Counted from the first letter of the stretch, positions 43,010-54,870 are shown. The stretch: DNA of 64,000 nt from Effrenium voratum (GCA_963377175.1 CAUJNA010001891.1:594054-658053); one strand, 5' to 3'. Translations and numbers: made by a program. The notes: generated from the sequence alone by a model not told the origin.

Positions 43010-43469
43010 GATGGTGCGTTTTTGTATTGTAGGGTTGCCCGTGTCATCAAAATAATGAAGACCACTTATGCTCCTTCAAAAGCCAGTTTGAGGGTTCTTG
43101 AGCACCCACCACTTGGGCTTTGAAATAGTCAACGGTTTTGAGGGTTTGTGCTCCAAACAATGCTATTAGCATAGCCCTGTCGTCTTTGCTCTGCTGTATT
43201 CGGTGCATGACGGGGATGCCCAATTCATATCAACCTCAACCCACACCAAACTCTTTATAGTCCCAACTCAAAATATCCTGATTGGCATCAGCATCTTTCA
43301 AATCTAGTGGAATCACACTGAAACCCAAATCCTGGGCAACCCTAGCAACACTACCTGTTCCACTAAATAACTCCCATAATCTCATATGAACAAAACAATT
43401 GAGATACTGTTTTTTATTATTACCATGATGCGTGTGAGGTAGTGAATTGAAAGCATCAATGTAAAACAT
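43010..43469 (-). pseudogene. Decayed C5 DNA methyltransferase of large-DNA-virus/phage type
   Basis: The minus frame from 43469 reads into motif I (MRLWELFSGTGSVARVAQDL, then VIPLDLK and DILSWDYKEF), as in compact C5 methyltransferases of large DNA viruses and phages. It stops at 43236. In another frame directly downstream come a motif IV-like stretch (WASPSCTEYSRAKTTG, 43165-43220), TAA TAG stops, a motif VI-like stretch (KPKWWVLKNPQTGF, near 43080-43120, Glu to Lys) and, after a TGA, QKRT near 43020. So there is at least one frameshift and three stops. The usual PPC is PSC. The segment is AT-richer than its surroundings. It is a dead remnant; its origin from an integrated virus is inference. 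Confidence 0.75.
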
Positions 43470-43745
43470 GGTATTTTCATAGTTTGATAAACTCTGTTTG
43501 AATTGACTCTTTTAAAACGATTTGATGAGACTTACTCCTGATGAGGTTGCAGGTGATTTCGTGTTCTGTTTGATACAGTGATTTGTGGAAGATTTGATAC
43601 ATTAATTCTTGAGATGAACTAAGTGTTGCTAATGCCCAAGTAGTGAATGACGTCACTCTTTCTGGGAAGAAGGGGCTTATTGAAATTTCAGAAGGCCCAA
43701 CATTACATCCGTCTTGTGTGTCCCTTCCCAAACCCACTCCCCGCT
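43470..43745 (-). other. AT-rich sequence next to the methyltransferase remnant
   Basis: Same AT-rich composition as the pseudogene. A minus frame ends near 43480 (LATLSSSQELMYQIFHKSLY region) without a recognised motif. It may be part of the same foreign insert. Confidence 0.35.
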
Positions 43746-43757
43746 CCCCCCTCTTGT

Positions 43758-43850
43758 GCACCTTGATGAGCAGCTTCTCCATTCAACTTAAAAAGAGGGT
43801 GCTCTTCAGTGCTTATGTGTGTACCTGCTTTTCAGTGGATTGTGCTTGAA
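43758..43850 (+). repeat. Dispersed repeat with a decayed double hairpin, copy 2
   Basis: CACCTTGATGAGCAGCTTCT and CCATTCAACTTAAAAAGAGG match copy 1 at 38074. The following stem-loops (GTGCTCTTCAGTGCT, CCTGCTTTTCAGTGG) have lost pairing. Confidence 0.7.
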
Positions 43851-44261
43851 CCTTCAAATCACGGGGGCAAGGGGGGCAAGGGTGCCAGCGTGGGAACAAG
43901 GTGGAGCCAGGGCACAGGCACCTGTCGATGGGAGCCAACATGGGTCAGAAGTCAAGTAAAGCATAGAGCTCAATTAGACCAACTTCCCATCACCTTCCCA
44001 TGTTGCCCACCACCTTCACATGCACACTTCAGCCTAGCAAACAAGTTACATGTCAATGGGCCAAGGACAGGAGCCAGGATTTCGCCTTGTGGCAAAAGTC
44101 ATTAGTCTTAGTGTGTTTGACATGGTACTCATGCAGGTATTCATGCATGACGTGCCAGCCGTTGAACAGCACATGTTTTTGAGAACTTCTGCCTTGGATT
44201 GCACTGGCCACATGCAGCATACCATTGCAATAGGTTTCTGACATGCAGTGTGGAAATATTG

Positions 44262-44368
44262 AGTGAGCTGGCAAATAAGTAAGTTATCAGGGTGGAAGTT
44301 TCTGCTGTCATATGTTTTTCCTAACTGCCACTTCTCCATGAACAAACTGTCACTTCCAATGAACATGG
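44262..44368 (+). repeat. Segmental duplicate of 38890-39003
   Basis: Shares GAGCTGGCAAATAA, TTATCAGGGTG, AAGTTTCTGCT and the 3' block CACTTCTCCATGAACAAACT with small indels. It lies directly before the decayed element end at 44392. Confidence 0.85.
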
Positions 44369-44391
44369 ATTCTTTGGGTTTGGGCGCTTAA

Positions 44392-44775
44392 AGCTGCTTT
44401 CCAGGACCTGGACTTCCAGGTCCTGGCCAAGACCTGGAATGCCAGGACTTGAAGATTGCGCACTTCAGCAGTGAGCCTCCAGACGAATCCCTAGAAGCCC
44501 AGAACCCTTTGCGCAACCCTGACCCTGAACCCCTAAACCCTAGAGGTCCAAACCTAACCCCATTTAGCATGCAATCCCTGCACTGCAAGCCTCCCTTTTA
44601 CGCCCTCAATCTTCCCGAATACTGAAATGCAAGGCTTGGCCCACCTTTTTGCATCCTGTAACTACTACGCCCCGAGATTCCAGAAGCCATGTAGGGGTTC
44701 AATAACCACTAGCCATGAGAAAACTGCTCAAAGTAACCTTTCTGAACCTCAGTCATCCTAGTACCCTTCTCATGC
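44392..44775 (-). repeat. Decayed third copy of the element terminus
   Basis: CCAGGACCTGGACTTCCAGG, CTAAACCCTAGAGGTCCAAA, GCATGCAATCCCTGCACTGC and AACCTCAGTCATCCTAGTAC follow the order and orientation of the right TIR (29690-30180). It has scattered substitutions, a deletion of about 170 bp after TAGGGGTT, and lacks the outermost GGTATACGTAAAAG end. No partner arm is in the window. Confidence 0.88.
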
Positions 44776-44805
44776 TCACTTCAGAAGTTTAACTATGGCC
44801 TCCCA

Positions 44806-45312
44806 GTGGCAAGCAGGGAGCTGCCAAGCGCCTCAGCATGGGGTCATGTTGCGAAGCTTGACCGCCAGTCACTGGTGGAGGCTTGGAGGACTGGCAAGAA
44901 CAAGGTCTCGTTCAAACCACGGCGGGACAAAGCGCACCTGGTCTTTACCATCGTTGCTCACAAGAAGCACAAGCACCGTTGTGTACACCAGTGGCTCCTG
45001 TCCCATGTGAAGTTTCCTGCTCTCCTGGTTGAAGAAGTTGCGATCGTCGTTGTTACACTCACCGTGGAGGTTTTGGAAGGCAACAAGTCTGGCCGCGTCA
45101 CCCTCACAAAGCTGAATGGTGCCCAATGGGCGTCTATCACAGCTGACCTGAAGCTTCCTTTGTCAACAGTGCGTCGTAATCTGCTCAATTCTGTGGAGCC
45201 TGAGCTTTCCAGGCTGCAAAAGAGTCGGGTGCGCATTACTGGCTCTTCTAAAGGCAAGGCAGTGGTTTTGAGGGGCAGCAGCAGCTTGCGCAGCATCGCC
45301 CGCCGCATGTGA
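44806..45312 (+). CDS. Unidentified open frame, about 168 codons
   Basis: A non-repetitive frame ending TGA 45310-45312, with a basic N-terminal half (WRTGKNKVSFKPRRDKAHLV), a hydrophobic beta-like centre (VEEVAIVVVTLTVEVLEG) and a Ser/Arg-rich C-terminus. It opens at a GTG, so its true start or an upstream exon is unknown; an out-of-frame ATG lies at 44795. A degenerate copy of its 3' end (CAGTTTTGAGGGGCAGC type) lies at 45470-45545. It starts 31 bp beyond the decayed element end. No family is recognised. Confidence 0.45.
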   Translation: MASRELPSASAWGHVAKLDRQSLVEAWRTGKNKVSFKPRRDKAHLVFTIVAHKKHKHRCVHQWLLSHVKFPALLVEEVAIVVVTLTVEVLEGNKSGRVTLTKLNGAQWASITADLKLPLSTVRRNLLNSVEPELSRLQKSRVRITGSSKGKAVVLRGSSSLRSIARRM

Positions 45313-45319
45313 GCATCAT

Positions 45320-48230
45320 TTGGCAACACTGTGTTCATATGGGTTTGTCCCAAAATTAGGGCACCCCTAAAATGGCTATTTTCCTTTGTCATTTAAAAAA
45401 ATCCCAAAAAAGGTACCGTCAAAAAAAGACACTATATGATGGGCAATGGCAATCCGGTGCAGCGTCAGCCGGTTTCAGAGCTGCGCAAGTTTTGAGGGGC
45501 AGCCGCAGCCTGCCTGTGCAATATCACCCGGTGCCTATGAGCAATGCGGCACAAGCATGCGAGGAGAAAAGAGACTCAGTTGTTCTTACTCACTGAAAAC
45601 CCTGACCTCTAAAGTCAACCCTCCTGGGACCCTTCATCTCCAGAACTTGGAAGCTGAATCCACACCCTACAGCAACCACTGAATAAGCTTGAACTTGTGG
45701 CTGACAGGTGGCGCAGCAGCTTCCACGACGCGGCCAGGTTAAAAGCACGCAGACATGCTATAAGGGCCATCATGCTGTCCAGTGCACTTCCTACTTGTTT
45801 GGGGGGGGGGGGGTAACGCTTTTGTGTTTTGGGTGGCTTGGGAGGAAGGATTGCTCAAACATGACCTTAAATTGTGCGTGTGTGTGTGTTTGCCCATCCC
45901 AAATCCAAGACCTGGATTTCCGGTTCAGGATCTACAAAGCGCATCGATCCTCAACCCTAAACGACGAGCCCACTACTACCCGACTTAAACCTCCCAACAT
46001 TACACCCGCCCCCCCAAAACCCAAAACTTATAGTTCTAGACATCACCAGTAAGTTCCAAGAGCAACCAAGGCCAAGTCATGTTTTGTCATTTTTGAGCTG
46101 ATTGTTCATAAAGACTCTGGCCGCAGACACAAGCAAATGAAAGGACCATTTACAAATGAAAGTACCAAATACCATGGCCATGGCTTAAAGCGGCATTGTG
46201 CCATCTGCTTTTACCCAATCGGCAGGGTTTTGCCCTGGGAACCAACGAGAATGGGGGAGGATTCCTGTGAAACATGGTCAACTGGAACGGCACTTTCTCA
46301 AAATTGAAAGAATAAGAGGTGCCCTCTAAGCGAAAAACCTTTAATTTTAAAGGGTCAAATGGGAAAACCTGGTTTTTGGGCAAGTTTTGGAAAAATAAAG
46401 GTTTTCCAGGGAAAAACCTGGTATTTCACTTACATCCTTTATTTTGGCACTTTTCGCAAGCGAAATGTCGGATGTTTGAAGAACAGAGCAAAGGTGCCGG
46501 ATCTCGCGCAGGTGTTGAAAGGAGCCGCCAGGTTTCTTTCACTGCCAAATTGTATATTGGGTTTCTAGATGTTTTTTGGGAATCTTGTGGTTTCCTTTTG
46601 TACCGCCAAGTGCGCGATAGCCCCCTGCTCCTCAAGATTGGAGCTCGAAAGGCAGGGGTAGACGCGAGGGCGTGGTCAACCAAAACTCAACAATGCAGCG
46701 GGACAACCAACTTGAATGTACAAGTGTGCAGCTCACTACATGACCATCAGTAGCTCTGCGTGATTGACACATCATGCTCATCTTGGTACTTTTTTGTATT
46801 TTTAAAACATCAGGCAGTATCCCAAAGTGACACTTGCATTCTTTACTCGGCTCGGCGCACAAGCCAAATGCCAACAAAGCTGGCCTCAGGCTAAGTCGCA
46901 CTGTCTTCCAGCACCTAACTTTGATTCGCTGGGAAGCACAGTCCAAGCCAAACATGTTGCGTAGTACTGCTTGTGCCCGAAAACCTTCGGACGTTCTACC
47001 GCAATGTCATACAAAACCAGTTCGCTGCTCGCGCAATCTAGCTGTGTGCCCGCTTTTGTTTGCTGGAAAGCTTCTGGAAGGCCGAGCGCGTGCGAAAAAA
47101 AGGAAACCCATAAAAATCCCATACGAATCCCATAAAAATCCCATACAAACCCATATTTTCCCGAAAACCAGGTTTTTCCTAACCCGTACAAAAACCGTAC
47201 AAATCCCATAAACAAACCCGTGCGCAATTTATGGGATTTTCAGCCTCTGCTCAAGCAGCTTTCCAGGCCTGAGCTGCCCGAAATAAGCTTGCAAGGTGAC
47301 CCTGCGAAAAGCAGTCATTCATGTGTTTGTCCCACGCGTCTTTTACAACCTGCTGTCCAGTGTTCAAAGTGGGTTAGGTTCTGGTTAGGTTCCTTTGGCT
47401 CGCTCCAAAAATGATGTTCCTGCGACGTTTTAGACAAGCTTGCGAGAAGTTCCGGGATCAATGCTCTAGCACGGGACTTGGTTGTCAAACAGTGAGCATT
47501 TGCAAGACGGCCCTCCAGATGTATCCGACGCGAGCTTTACGCAAACAGTCCCAAGCAGATTGCTCAGTGCCATACAAAATATGTATACACGTGCAGCTAC
47601 CGCTTGCGGTAAACTGGGACTACTTGTTGCCCTTGTCAGAAAGTTCTTATTCCAATGCTGTTTTAAACTTCCCGAGCCACGATCTGGGAAGCCTTCCCAA
47701 CAAATTGTGGATTGACCATTGTTTCGAGTTCAGCAGGTGATTTGCAACAGGTGCCATGCTCAATGAGCTTGCTTGGATGGGATCGCTAGGCGGCCGTGGA
47801 GCGAATGACTGGATGTAAGAGCCAACAAAGGATTATATTGAGGGAACCACAATCATAACTCACGCAAGACCATTCTGATTACAACGCAAAAAGTAAAAAC
47901 CCGGTATTTCCTGGAAAAACCCGGATATTTTGCCATACCTTTAAAATAAACGGATATTTGCTTAGAGGGTGGCTTTTTAATCAGGCGAGCCAACCCGGAG
48001 GGTAGGGCCTGGTGTTCCACCACAGGCCTTCGGCTTTCGGGTAAGCCACTGCCCTGATCTTTAACCCGCCCCCTCCCCGCAAAGCTCCTTGAATTCTAAT
48101 GGGGAGCCGCAAAACAGCGGACGACATTGACTTCCATGGAGTCCAACTAGAAATGGCAACCAACTAAAGGACAGCGTGTTTTCCGCCCATCGACGCAACA
48201 CCCACCCCCAAAATGCTTGTTGGGCGCCAA
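45320..48230. other. Gene-poor interval with AAAACCTGG palindromic words
   Basis: It contains a poly-G run (45800-45812), repeated AAAACCTGGTTTT / AAAACCAGGTTTTT words (46370, 46412, 47162, 47890-47930) and a CCCATACAAA-type array (47105-47215). Short exon-like stretch 47236-47300 (LLKQLSRPELPEISLQGDPA) only. Confidence 0.4.
47105..47230. repeat. Degenerate CCCATAAAAAT / CCCATACAAA array
   Basis: About ten units of roughly 11-12 bp (ATCCCATACGA, ATCCCATAAAA, ACCCATATTTT), mirrored by TTTATGGGATT at 47228-47238. Confidence 0.7.
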
Positions 48231-48239
48231 AATCAAGAG

Positions 48240-48478
48240 GTAGGCAGAGTCAACAAGAAAAGGAGCTTCTGGGCTGAGCTTGGGCTCAAATGTGAAGAGG
48301 TCGCCGGCACGACCCCAAGAATTCCCCCCTGGCTGTGAGCCGCCCCCCAAACCGCGCGCGCGCGTGCGCGCCGCGCGGTGGCGCGGAACCCGTCGAAGCT
48401 TGAGGTGAGGTCGGTGAACGAGGCCGCGGTGATGGCGGCCAACCCTCCAAGCTTCAGGCCCTTGCCTTGGGGCGTTCG
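48240..48478 (-). CDS. GC-rich exon-like island
   Basis: The minus frame reads KLGGLAAITAASFTDLTSSF then DGFRATARRARARA, natural composition after a possible AG|G acceptor near 48462. The segment includes an alternating CGCGCGCGCGTGCGCGC run (48353-48372). It is GC-rich in an otherwise moderate region. A single exon at best; gene unknown. Confidence 0.3.
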
Positions 48479-48531
48479 AAAAATGATAATAGGAAGGCAC
48501 CTGGCTCCAGGGCTCCATTTTTTGACGAACG

Positions 48532-48593
48532 ATAGACTTAAACCCAGGGGTGGTTGATGTTTTTTAAACGTAATTTTCTGGGTTTAAGTCTAT
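48532..48593. repeat. Hairpin with perfect 15 bp arms
   Basis: ATAGACTTAAACCCA (48532-48546) pairs with TGGGTTTAAGTCTAT (48579-48593) around a 32 bp loop. MITE-sized. Confidence 0.9.
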
Positions 48594-48599
48594 TTTGGG

Positions 48600-50190
48600 G
48601 TAGTCACGAAGTGGAACCCTGCCTGCCTCTTGTTGCCAAGTGGATTCCATCCCCTTTTGGGGAACGCGTTTCCCTTTAATTGAACTCAACCAACCCAAAA
48701 AACAAGGTGCTTCTTTTTGTCCCCATGTTCGATTCGCCAAGTTAGGAAGTGGTCGGCCACTTGGGGTATATATAACCTACTTGGTGAGTTGGGCCGGTTC
48801 TAAGTAGGATGAAACTCTAGGGGTTGACTCCCCATTCTTTTCAACAAGCGGCTGTTTCCCCTTGGTTTGTGATGGTTTCCTGAAATGAAGTATCCCTGGA
48901 AATGGAAATTGAAGGTACCCCTAGACAAACCGATGGTTACCAACCACAAACTTGGCCTAGCACCCAACCTGCCAGCACCCAACGACCTTTTTCAGCGCTG
49001 GGAAAACTTTCGCACGTCACCGTCCATTGGGCACTTGGAGGGTGCTGGTGGACCTTCAGTACTTGCCCTTAATCGGAAACCCCTGCACTATCAAGCGGAT
49101 ACAGGCAGCCAAAGGGTGCCCGTGCAGTTTGAGTTTGCTTCATGTTCTGTAAGCAGCAAGCATTGCTTTGGTTTGTACAAAGTCTTTGTCTGGCCAATGT
49201 GGGCGGTTTCTGCAAACTCCCTTGAATAATGGGCAACCATAGAATGTTGAGGGATGTTTGCGGCCCGCAGAAACGATTCAGAAGTCCACAGGAACCCCTT
49301 CCAAACAGGGGATGTGCATGTGTGTTGTTGACAATGGGGGATGGTCCAATCAATTATGCGTGGACAGCCTTATCCCTTTTCTGGTGAGAGTCTTGTGTAG
49401 GGGAGGTCTAGATGTGGATTTCTGCCAAAAAACGACGCTACTCCCTGTTCAGGGCCGCCTTGGAATGGTTCTACAGCGGGTTGTAATCCCCGAAGGCCCT
49501 GACCAAAACCATTACGCTAAGCCCTGGGGCTCCTTCCCATAAGAACTGCAAGGACTAAATTTGGATCATGAACATCCTGAAGGAAAAAAACAATTCATGG
49601 GCCCCATCGTGTTTTTTTTTGTTTTTCCTCGCTGTCCCGTACATATCCCATACACACCATTGCTTCACCCACTCCCACCAATTTCTGCGGGGCTATATTT
49701 CCTGGGCCCCATTGTCTTAGTGGTGGTATCTCAAGAATCTGAACCCCTCGGTGTAAGATAGTTTTGGTGGAGACCCCCTGGGTGTCCTTTGCGAGCTATT
49801 GATTTTCGTAGGGGATGATTCCCCATTCTTCTTAGCCATTCTTCTTTTCAATCATTGGCCGTTTTCCCAGGGTTTCTGGAGGTTTTCTGAATCTGCTCAT
49901 GTCGGAGTAGGCCTAAGCTATCCAAGAGGCCTAGACTTTTGGTTTCTCCCTTCACATCCATCCAAAAAGGGTACCCTCAAAAGAAGACTTCTGCCGTATG
50001 CCGTCCATCTGCATAGTGACCGGAGCCAGATGGCAAAAAGGGGTGCTTACAGGGTACGAAGTTGGGCGTGTTTGTTTGTAGGGGACTCTCAAAACGGATT
50101 TCGGTGGTCCTTCAAGTTTCCTTTCAAAGCCGAACAAAAAATGGGATAGCCTCAGAAAAAAAAGAGAGCCATGGCCAGTGAAAACCTCAT
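48600..50190. other. Gene-poor interval
   Basis: Dispersed phrases such as GGGGATGATTCCCCATTCTT recur (48826, 49812), and AAAAAGGGTACCCTCAAAA-like words near 49965 recur at 45405 and 60835. No exon chain seen. Confidence 0.35.
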
Positions 50191-50196
50191 CTGGGT

Positions 50197-50288
50197 ATGG
50201 GTCAAAAACAACCACCAAGGGACCGCAGGTTCTAGTTTTGGTTCCATCTACCAGGGTTCCATTTTGGGTACGCATTTTTGACCCATAG
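50197..50288. repeat. MITE-like repeat, ATGGGTCAAAAA family
   Basis: TATGGGTCAAAAACAACCAC at 50197 mirrors ATTTTTGACCCATA ending at 50288. The internal block CCAGGGTTCCATTTTG is shared with 55471-55566, 62194-62250 and, more diverged, 63048-63118. Confidence 0.8.
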
Positions 50289-50499
50289 CCATCTGATTTA
50301 GTTGAGCCCCGTTCCTTTGAGGAACCCAAGGCGTTTACGTGAATCTGCCCCAGGCTTTGCTGCAATATCGATGTCTACGGTGATGTGACCGTCAGGCAGG
50401 AATCATTCCGCGGCATGTTGTTTCTATCATTATCTCCCAAACACAAGATCATCGCCAGACATCTGAGGCAGAGGATGTTCCAGTTGTAGAACATATGAG

Positions 50500-50610
50500 A
50501 AACTAGGCCCCCCAGCAGTGCCCTCTTGCCCTTTCTTTGGGGAGGGTTCCCCTACTAGAACAGACTACAGAACGGGTATCAACTTGTTCTAACCTCTCAA
50601 ATCTGGAGGA
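50500..50610 (+). repeat. Dispersed repeat, GGGAGGGTTCCCCTACTA family, copy 1
   Basis: CCCCCAGCAGTGCCCT, GGGTTCCCCTACTA and CTCAAATCTGGAGGACCTAG recur in the same order at 61900-62014. Confidence 0.8.
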
Positions 50611-51179
50611 CCTAGTAGACAATCAATCCCCAAAATCTGGTTGGATCAAAGATTTTGCAGTAGAAAATCAGCGCGATCTCATCTTGGTGGCTCCCAGTCC
50701 CGTTCCTTAGCTAGCGCTAGCCTTTTAGGATTTGGTGGGGTTTAGGGTTTCCATTGTACCCACTAAAAGTTAGTCACTTTTAGCCAGGGATCTGAAAACG
50801 GACCACCCAGTCCTTTTCTTGCACTGGCCGCAACTTCTCGGCTGTTCAAAGCCGACCTTTTTGTTTTCCCTTTTTGGCCCATTTTTTCTCATGGCCCCAA
50901 AAGCTGATTTCACCTTGTACTTCTGGGTGCTCTGGGCTCAAGCCTGTGGCAAGCCTCCAGTTCGCCCGTTCATTGACCCCATTGGTTTCTTGTCATTTGG
51001 ATGGTCGAACGCTCGACAAACCGTGACGCTATGAGAGAAAGCATTCGGTGAATGGACCAAACCTCGCCTGGATCGCCATGATCAAGTCTGTGGAGTCTGA
51101 GCCACGTTTCCCAAGGGCGAAGTTAGTTAACGCCAGGGTAAAACCCAGCAGGGGAGCCGAAAAGAGGTGTTGATATGTT

Positions 51180-53480
51180 TTTCAGCATCAAGCAGCCAAG
51201 CAGCTGCGCCCCACCCTGGCCATACCGTTAATGGGCACAATCCATTTCGCGCCACATTGAAGCCATGGTTGAAGCCATTTTGTGTTGCTATTTACAGGGG
51301 AGCCATCATTCTAGGGGTTCTGAACGGTGGTTGCGGGAAATTTCTATTTGCAGAGCCATCATTCTAGGGGTTCTGAGGTGGTTGCGAAATGGGATTTCTA
51401 GGGGTTCTAGGGGTTTCTATTTGCAGAGCCATCATTCTAGGGGTTCTGAACGGTGGTTGCGAAATGGGATTTCTAGGGGTTCTAGGGGTTTCTATTTGCA
51501 GAGCCATCATTCTAGGGGTTCTGAACGGTGGTTGCGAAATGGGATTTCTATTTCTAGGGGTTCTAGGGGTTTCTATTTGCAGAGCCATCATTCTAGGGGT
51601 TCTGAACGGTGGTTGCGAAATGGGATTTCTAGGGGTTCTAGGGGTTTCTATTTGCAGAGCCATCATTCTAGGGGTTCTGAACGGTGGTTGCGAAATGGGA
51701 TTTCTAGGGGTTCTAGGGTTTCTATTTGCAGAGCCATCATTCTGGGGTTCTGAACGGTGGTTGCGAAATGGGATTTCTAGGTTTCTATTTGCAGAGCCAT
51801 CATTCTGGGGTTCTGTTTGCTAGGAGTTCTAGGGGTTCTAGGGGGTTCTATTTGCAGAGCCATCATTCTAGGGTTCTGCGAAATGATTTCAGGGTTCTAG
51901 GGGTTTCTATTTGCAGAGCCATCATTCTAGGGGTTCTGAACGGTGGTTGCGAAATGGGATTTCTAGGGTTCTAGGGTTTTGTTTTTTCAGAGCCATCATT
52001 CTAGGGGTTCTGAACGGTGGTTGCGAAATGGGATTTCTAGGGGTTCTAGGGTTTCTATTTGCAGAGCCATCATTCTAGGGGTTCTGAACGGTGGTTGCGA
52101 AATGGGATTTCTAGGGGTTCTAGGGGTTTCTATTTGCAGAGCCATCATTCTAGGGGTTCTGAACGGTGGTTGCGAAATGATTTCTAGGGGTTCTAGGGTT
52201 TCTATTTGCAGAGCCATCATTCTAGGGGTTCTGAACGGTGGTTGCGAAATGGGATTTCTAGGGGTTCTAGGGGATTTCTGGGGGTTCTGAACGGTGGTTG
52301 CTAGGGGTTCTAGGGGGTTTCTATTTGCAGAGCCATCATTCTAGGGGTTCTCTGCGGAAATGGGATTTCTAGGGGTTCGCAGTGGTTCTGAACGGAAATG
52401 GGATTTCTAGGGGTTCTAGGGGTTTCTATTTGCAGAGCCATCATTCTAGGGGTTCTGAACGGTGGTTGCGAAATGGGATTTCTAGGGGTTCTAGGGGTTT
52501 TTATTTGCAGAGCCATCATTCTAGGGGTTCTGAACGGTGGTTGCTGGGACTAGGTCTTCTAGGGTTTCTATTTGCAGATGGGATTTCTAGGGGTTCTAGG
52601 GGTTTCTATTTGCAGAGCCATCATTCTAGGGTTCTGAGCGGTGGTTGCGAAATGGGATTTCTAGGGGTTCTAGGGGTTTCTATTTGCAGAGCCATCATTC
52701 TAGGGGGTTCTGAACGGTGGTTGCGAAATGGGATTTCTGGGGTTCTAGGGTTTCTATTTGCAGAGCCATCATTCTAGGGTTCTGAACGGTGGTTGCGAAA
52801 TGGGATTTCTAGGGGTTCTAGGGGTTTCTGTTGCAGAGCCATCATTCTAGGGGTTCTGAACGGTGGTTGCGAAATGGGATTTCTAGGGGTTCTAGGGGTT
52901 TCTATTTGCAGAGCCATCATTCTAGGGGTTCTGAACGGTGGTTGCGAAATGGGATTTCTAGGGTTCTAGGGGTTTCTATTTGCAGAGCCATCATTCTAGG
53001 GTTCTGAACGGTGGTTGCGAAATGGGATTTCTAGGGGTTCTAGGGGTTTCTATTTGCAGAGCCATCATTCTAGGGGTTCTGAACGGTGGTTGCGAAATGG
53101 GATTTCTAGGGGTTCTAGGGGTTTCTATTTGCAGAGCCATCATTCTAGGGGTTCTGAACGGGGTTCTAGGGGTTTCTATTTGCAGAGCCATCATTCTAGG
53201 GGTTCTGAACGGTGGTTGCGAAATGGGATTTCTAGGGGTTCTAGGGGTTTCTATTTGCAGAGCCATCATTCTAGGGGTTCTGAACGGTGGTTGCGAAATG
53301 GGATTTCTAGGGGTTCTAGGGGTTTCTATTTGCAGAGCCATCATTCTAGGGGTTCTGAACGGTGGTTGCGAAATGGGATTTCTAGGGGTTCTAGGGGTTT
53401 CTATTTGCAGAGCCATCATTCTAGGGGTTCTTAGGTTGCGAAATGTGATTTCGCAGCCATCCACCGTATGCTTCACACCA
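51180..53480 (+). repeat. 75 bp satellite of about 28 units
   Basis: Unit GAGCCATCATTCTAGGGGTT, CTGAACGGTGGTTGCGAAAT, GGGATTTCTAGGGGTTCTAG, GGGTTTCTATTTGCA (75 bp), with truncated units around 51780-51890 and 52270-52400. The left flank (CAGGGGAGCCATCATTCTAG at 51295) and right flank (CAGCCATCCACCGTATG) match the two sides of a single MITE-like copy at 63115-63260. Frames stay open because 75 is a multiple of three. Confidence 0.95.
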
Positions 53481-53604
53481 CCGGGGCTGTGGGTTTCGAA
53501 GCCCGAGGCTTCGGCCACGTGGCGTGAAGTACGGCGGCGGAACCAGCTGAGGGCATGTCGCGCTCGGTTTCCGCCAAGGGCAGGGAGGCTCCGGATTCCG
53601 CTTG

Positions 53605-53685
53605 GCTATTGGGTTGGATCTGTAGACTAGAACTTTTTGGGAAATCAAGGGGCTTTCCACTAAACCCCAAAAAGTTAAACGTTTG
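53605..53685 (+). repeat. Dispersed repeat, TTGGGTTGGATCT family, copy 1
   Basis: GCTATTGGGTTGGATCTGTA, GGAAATCAAGGGG and TTTCCACTAAACCCC AAAAAGTTAAAC match copy 2 at 55780-55862. AACTTTTTGGG mirrors CCCAAAAAGTT, so the repeat is hairpin-shaped. Confidence 0.85.
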
Positions 53686-53689
53686 AGGC

Positions 53690-54690
53690 TCCGCATTCCA
53701 GTGCTTCCAGTTATTAGGCAAGCAGCCATGGCTCACCTCCAGATTTTGCATCATGGCCATTTTACCGTAGGGTGACTTTGGCTTCTTTTCTGGCGCCACA
53801 CCTTACGCTTGCATGTCGGTTTTACCTCTAGGGGCAACACAACGCTTACCAGTTGAGTTTGGCGTTTTTCTGGCGCCAAAGCTTGGCAATGTGTCGTGAT
53901 CGTTTCCAGCGTGTGAAAAGTTCAGCTGGCACTAACCGAAGGGAGTGTTGTAAAGGAGAACTCTAGTCCAAATGTCGCGCGGTTTTGCCGCCCCTTTGAA
54001 AGGGAAAGCGACCCGCATAGAAAAAGTGTCTCGTTGCTCAAGGGGACCTTTGAGACTGCTCGAATTCCATTTACCCTCCCAACATGGAACCTGACGTACG
54101 AGACCCGGTCCCTTTAAAAGGAAATGGGTCAAACCCAGGACACACCGAAACGTCAGGTGCCAGGTTAAGCGGTAGGGCAAAAGCCGAAACGGGGTCCCAC
54201 GGTCCCAGAGGTGACTCTGCATGCAGCTTTTTGTTTGCTCTGTTGGAGAAAGCGTGTAAGCACGTAGACCCCAAGTCCACCAAATCAGGTATTGATTGAC
54301 AACTTGATCCGTTGCTTGAAGGCACATGTGAAAATGTGTGAGGTAGACCAGACAAACAAATACGCGAGCAAGAATGGTCAACGGTGATTATGGTGTATAT
54401 ATATATATATACATGCTTTACACCAGCATGTGGCCACAGAATTGAAGCTATCATGACTTACCAACATCCATTGTTATTGGAGAGAACTGTTGCTCGTGAT
54501 CACTAAAAGAGATTTGCAAGACTGCCAGCACACCGAAAGTTTGATCCATGCGTACCAATTACCAGCCGTAAATGGGGGTAAACAACCTTTGGCTCCCACC
54601 CACCCCCCCAAAAAAAAAACAATCAGTCAAGGGCACTGACACGAGACGACATGCTCAAAATTGTTGTTGTCTAAGCCACACGGGACAACC
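53690..54690. other. Interval without a supported gene
   Basis: A TATATATATATATA run lies at 54393-54412 and poly-A at 54608-54619. TTTCTGGCGCCA recurs at 53787 and 53866. No coding signal. Confidence 0.35.
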
Positions 54691-54704
54691 TTTACCAAAG
54701 CAGG

Positions 54705-54870
54705 GAACAGACAGACAGACAGACGGACAGACGGACAGACGGACAGACGACCAAGCAAGCAGGCAAGCAAGCAAGTAGGCAACCAAGCAACCAAACAACC
54801 AACAAGCAACCAACCGACCGACCAACCAGACAGAGAGACAGACAGACAGACGGACAAGCAAGACAATCAA
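54705..54870. repeat. ACAGACGG / CAAGCAAGCAGG tetranucleotide tract
   Basis: GACAGACAGACGGACAGACG followed by CAAGCAAGCAAGTAGGCAAC and back to GACAGACAGACGGAC. Simple repeat; Cys/Leu/Val-rich minus frames are artefacts. Confidence 0.92.

Noticed and set aside
51265..53630. Frames of 100-216 codons with SHHSRGSERW or RAIILGVLNGG repeats
   Set aside because: They are the 75 bp satellite read in frame; both strands are open.
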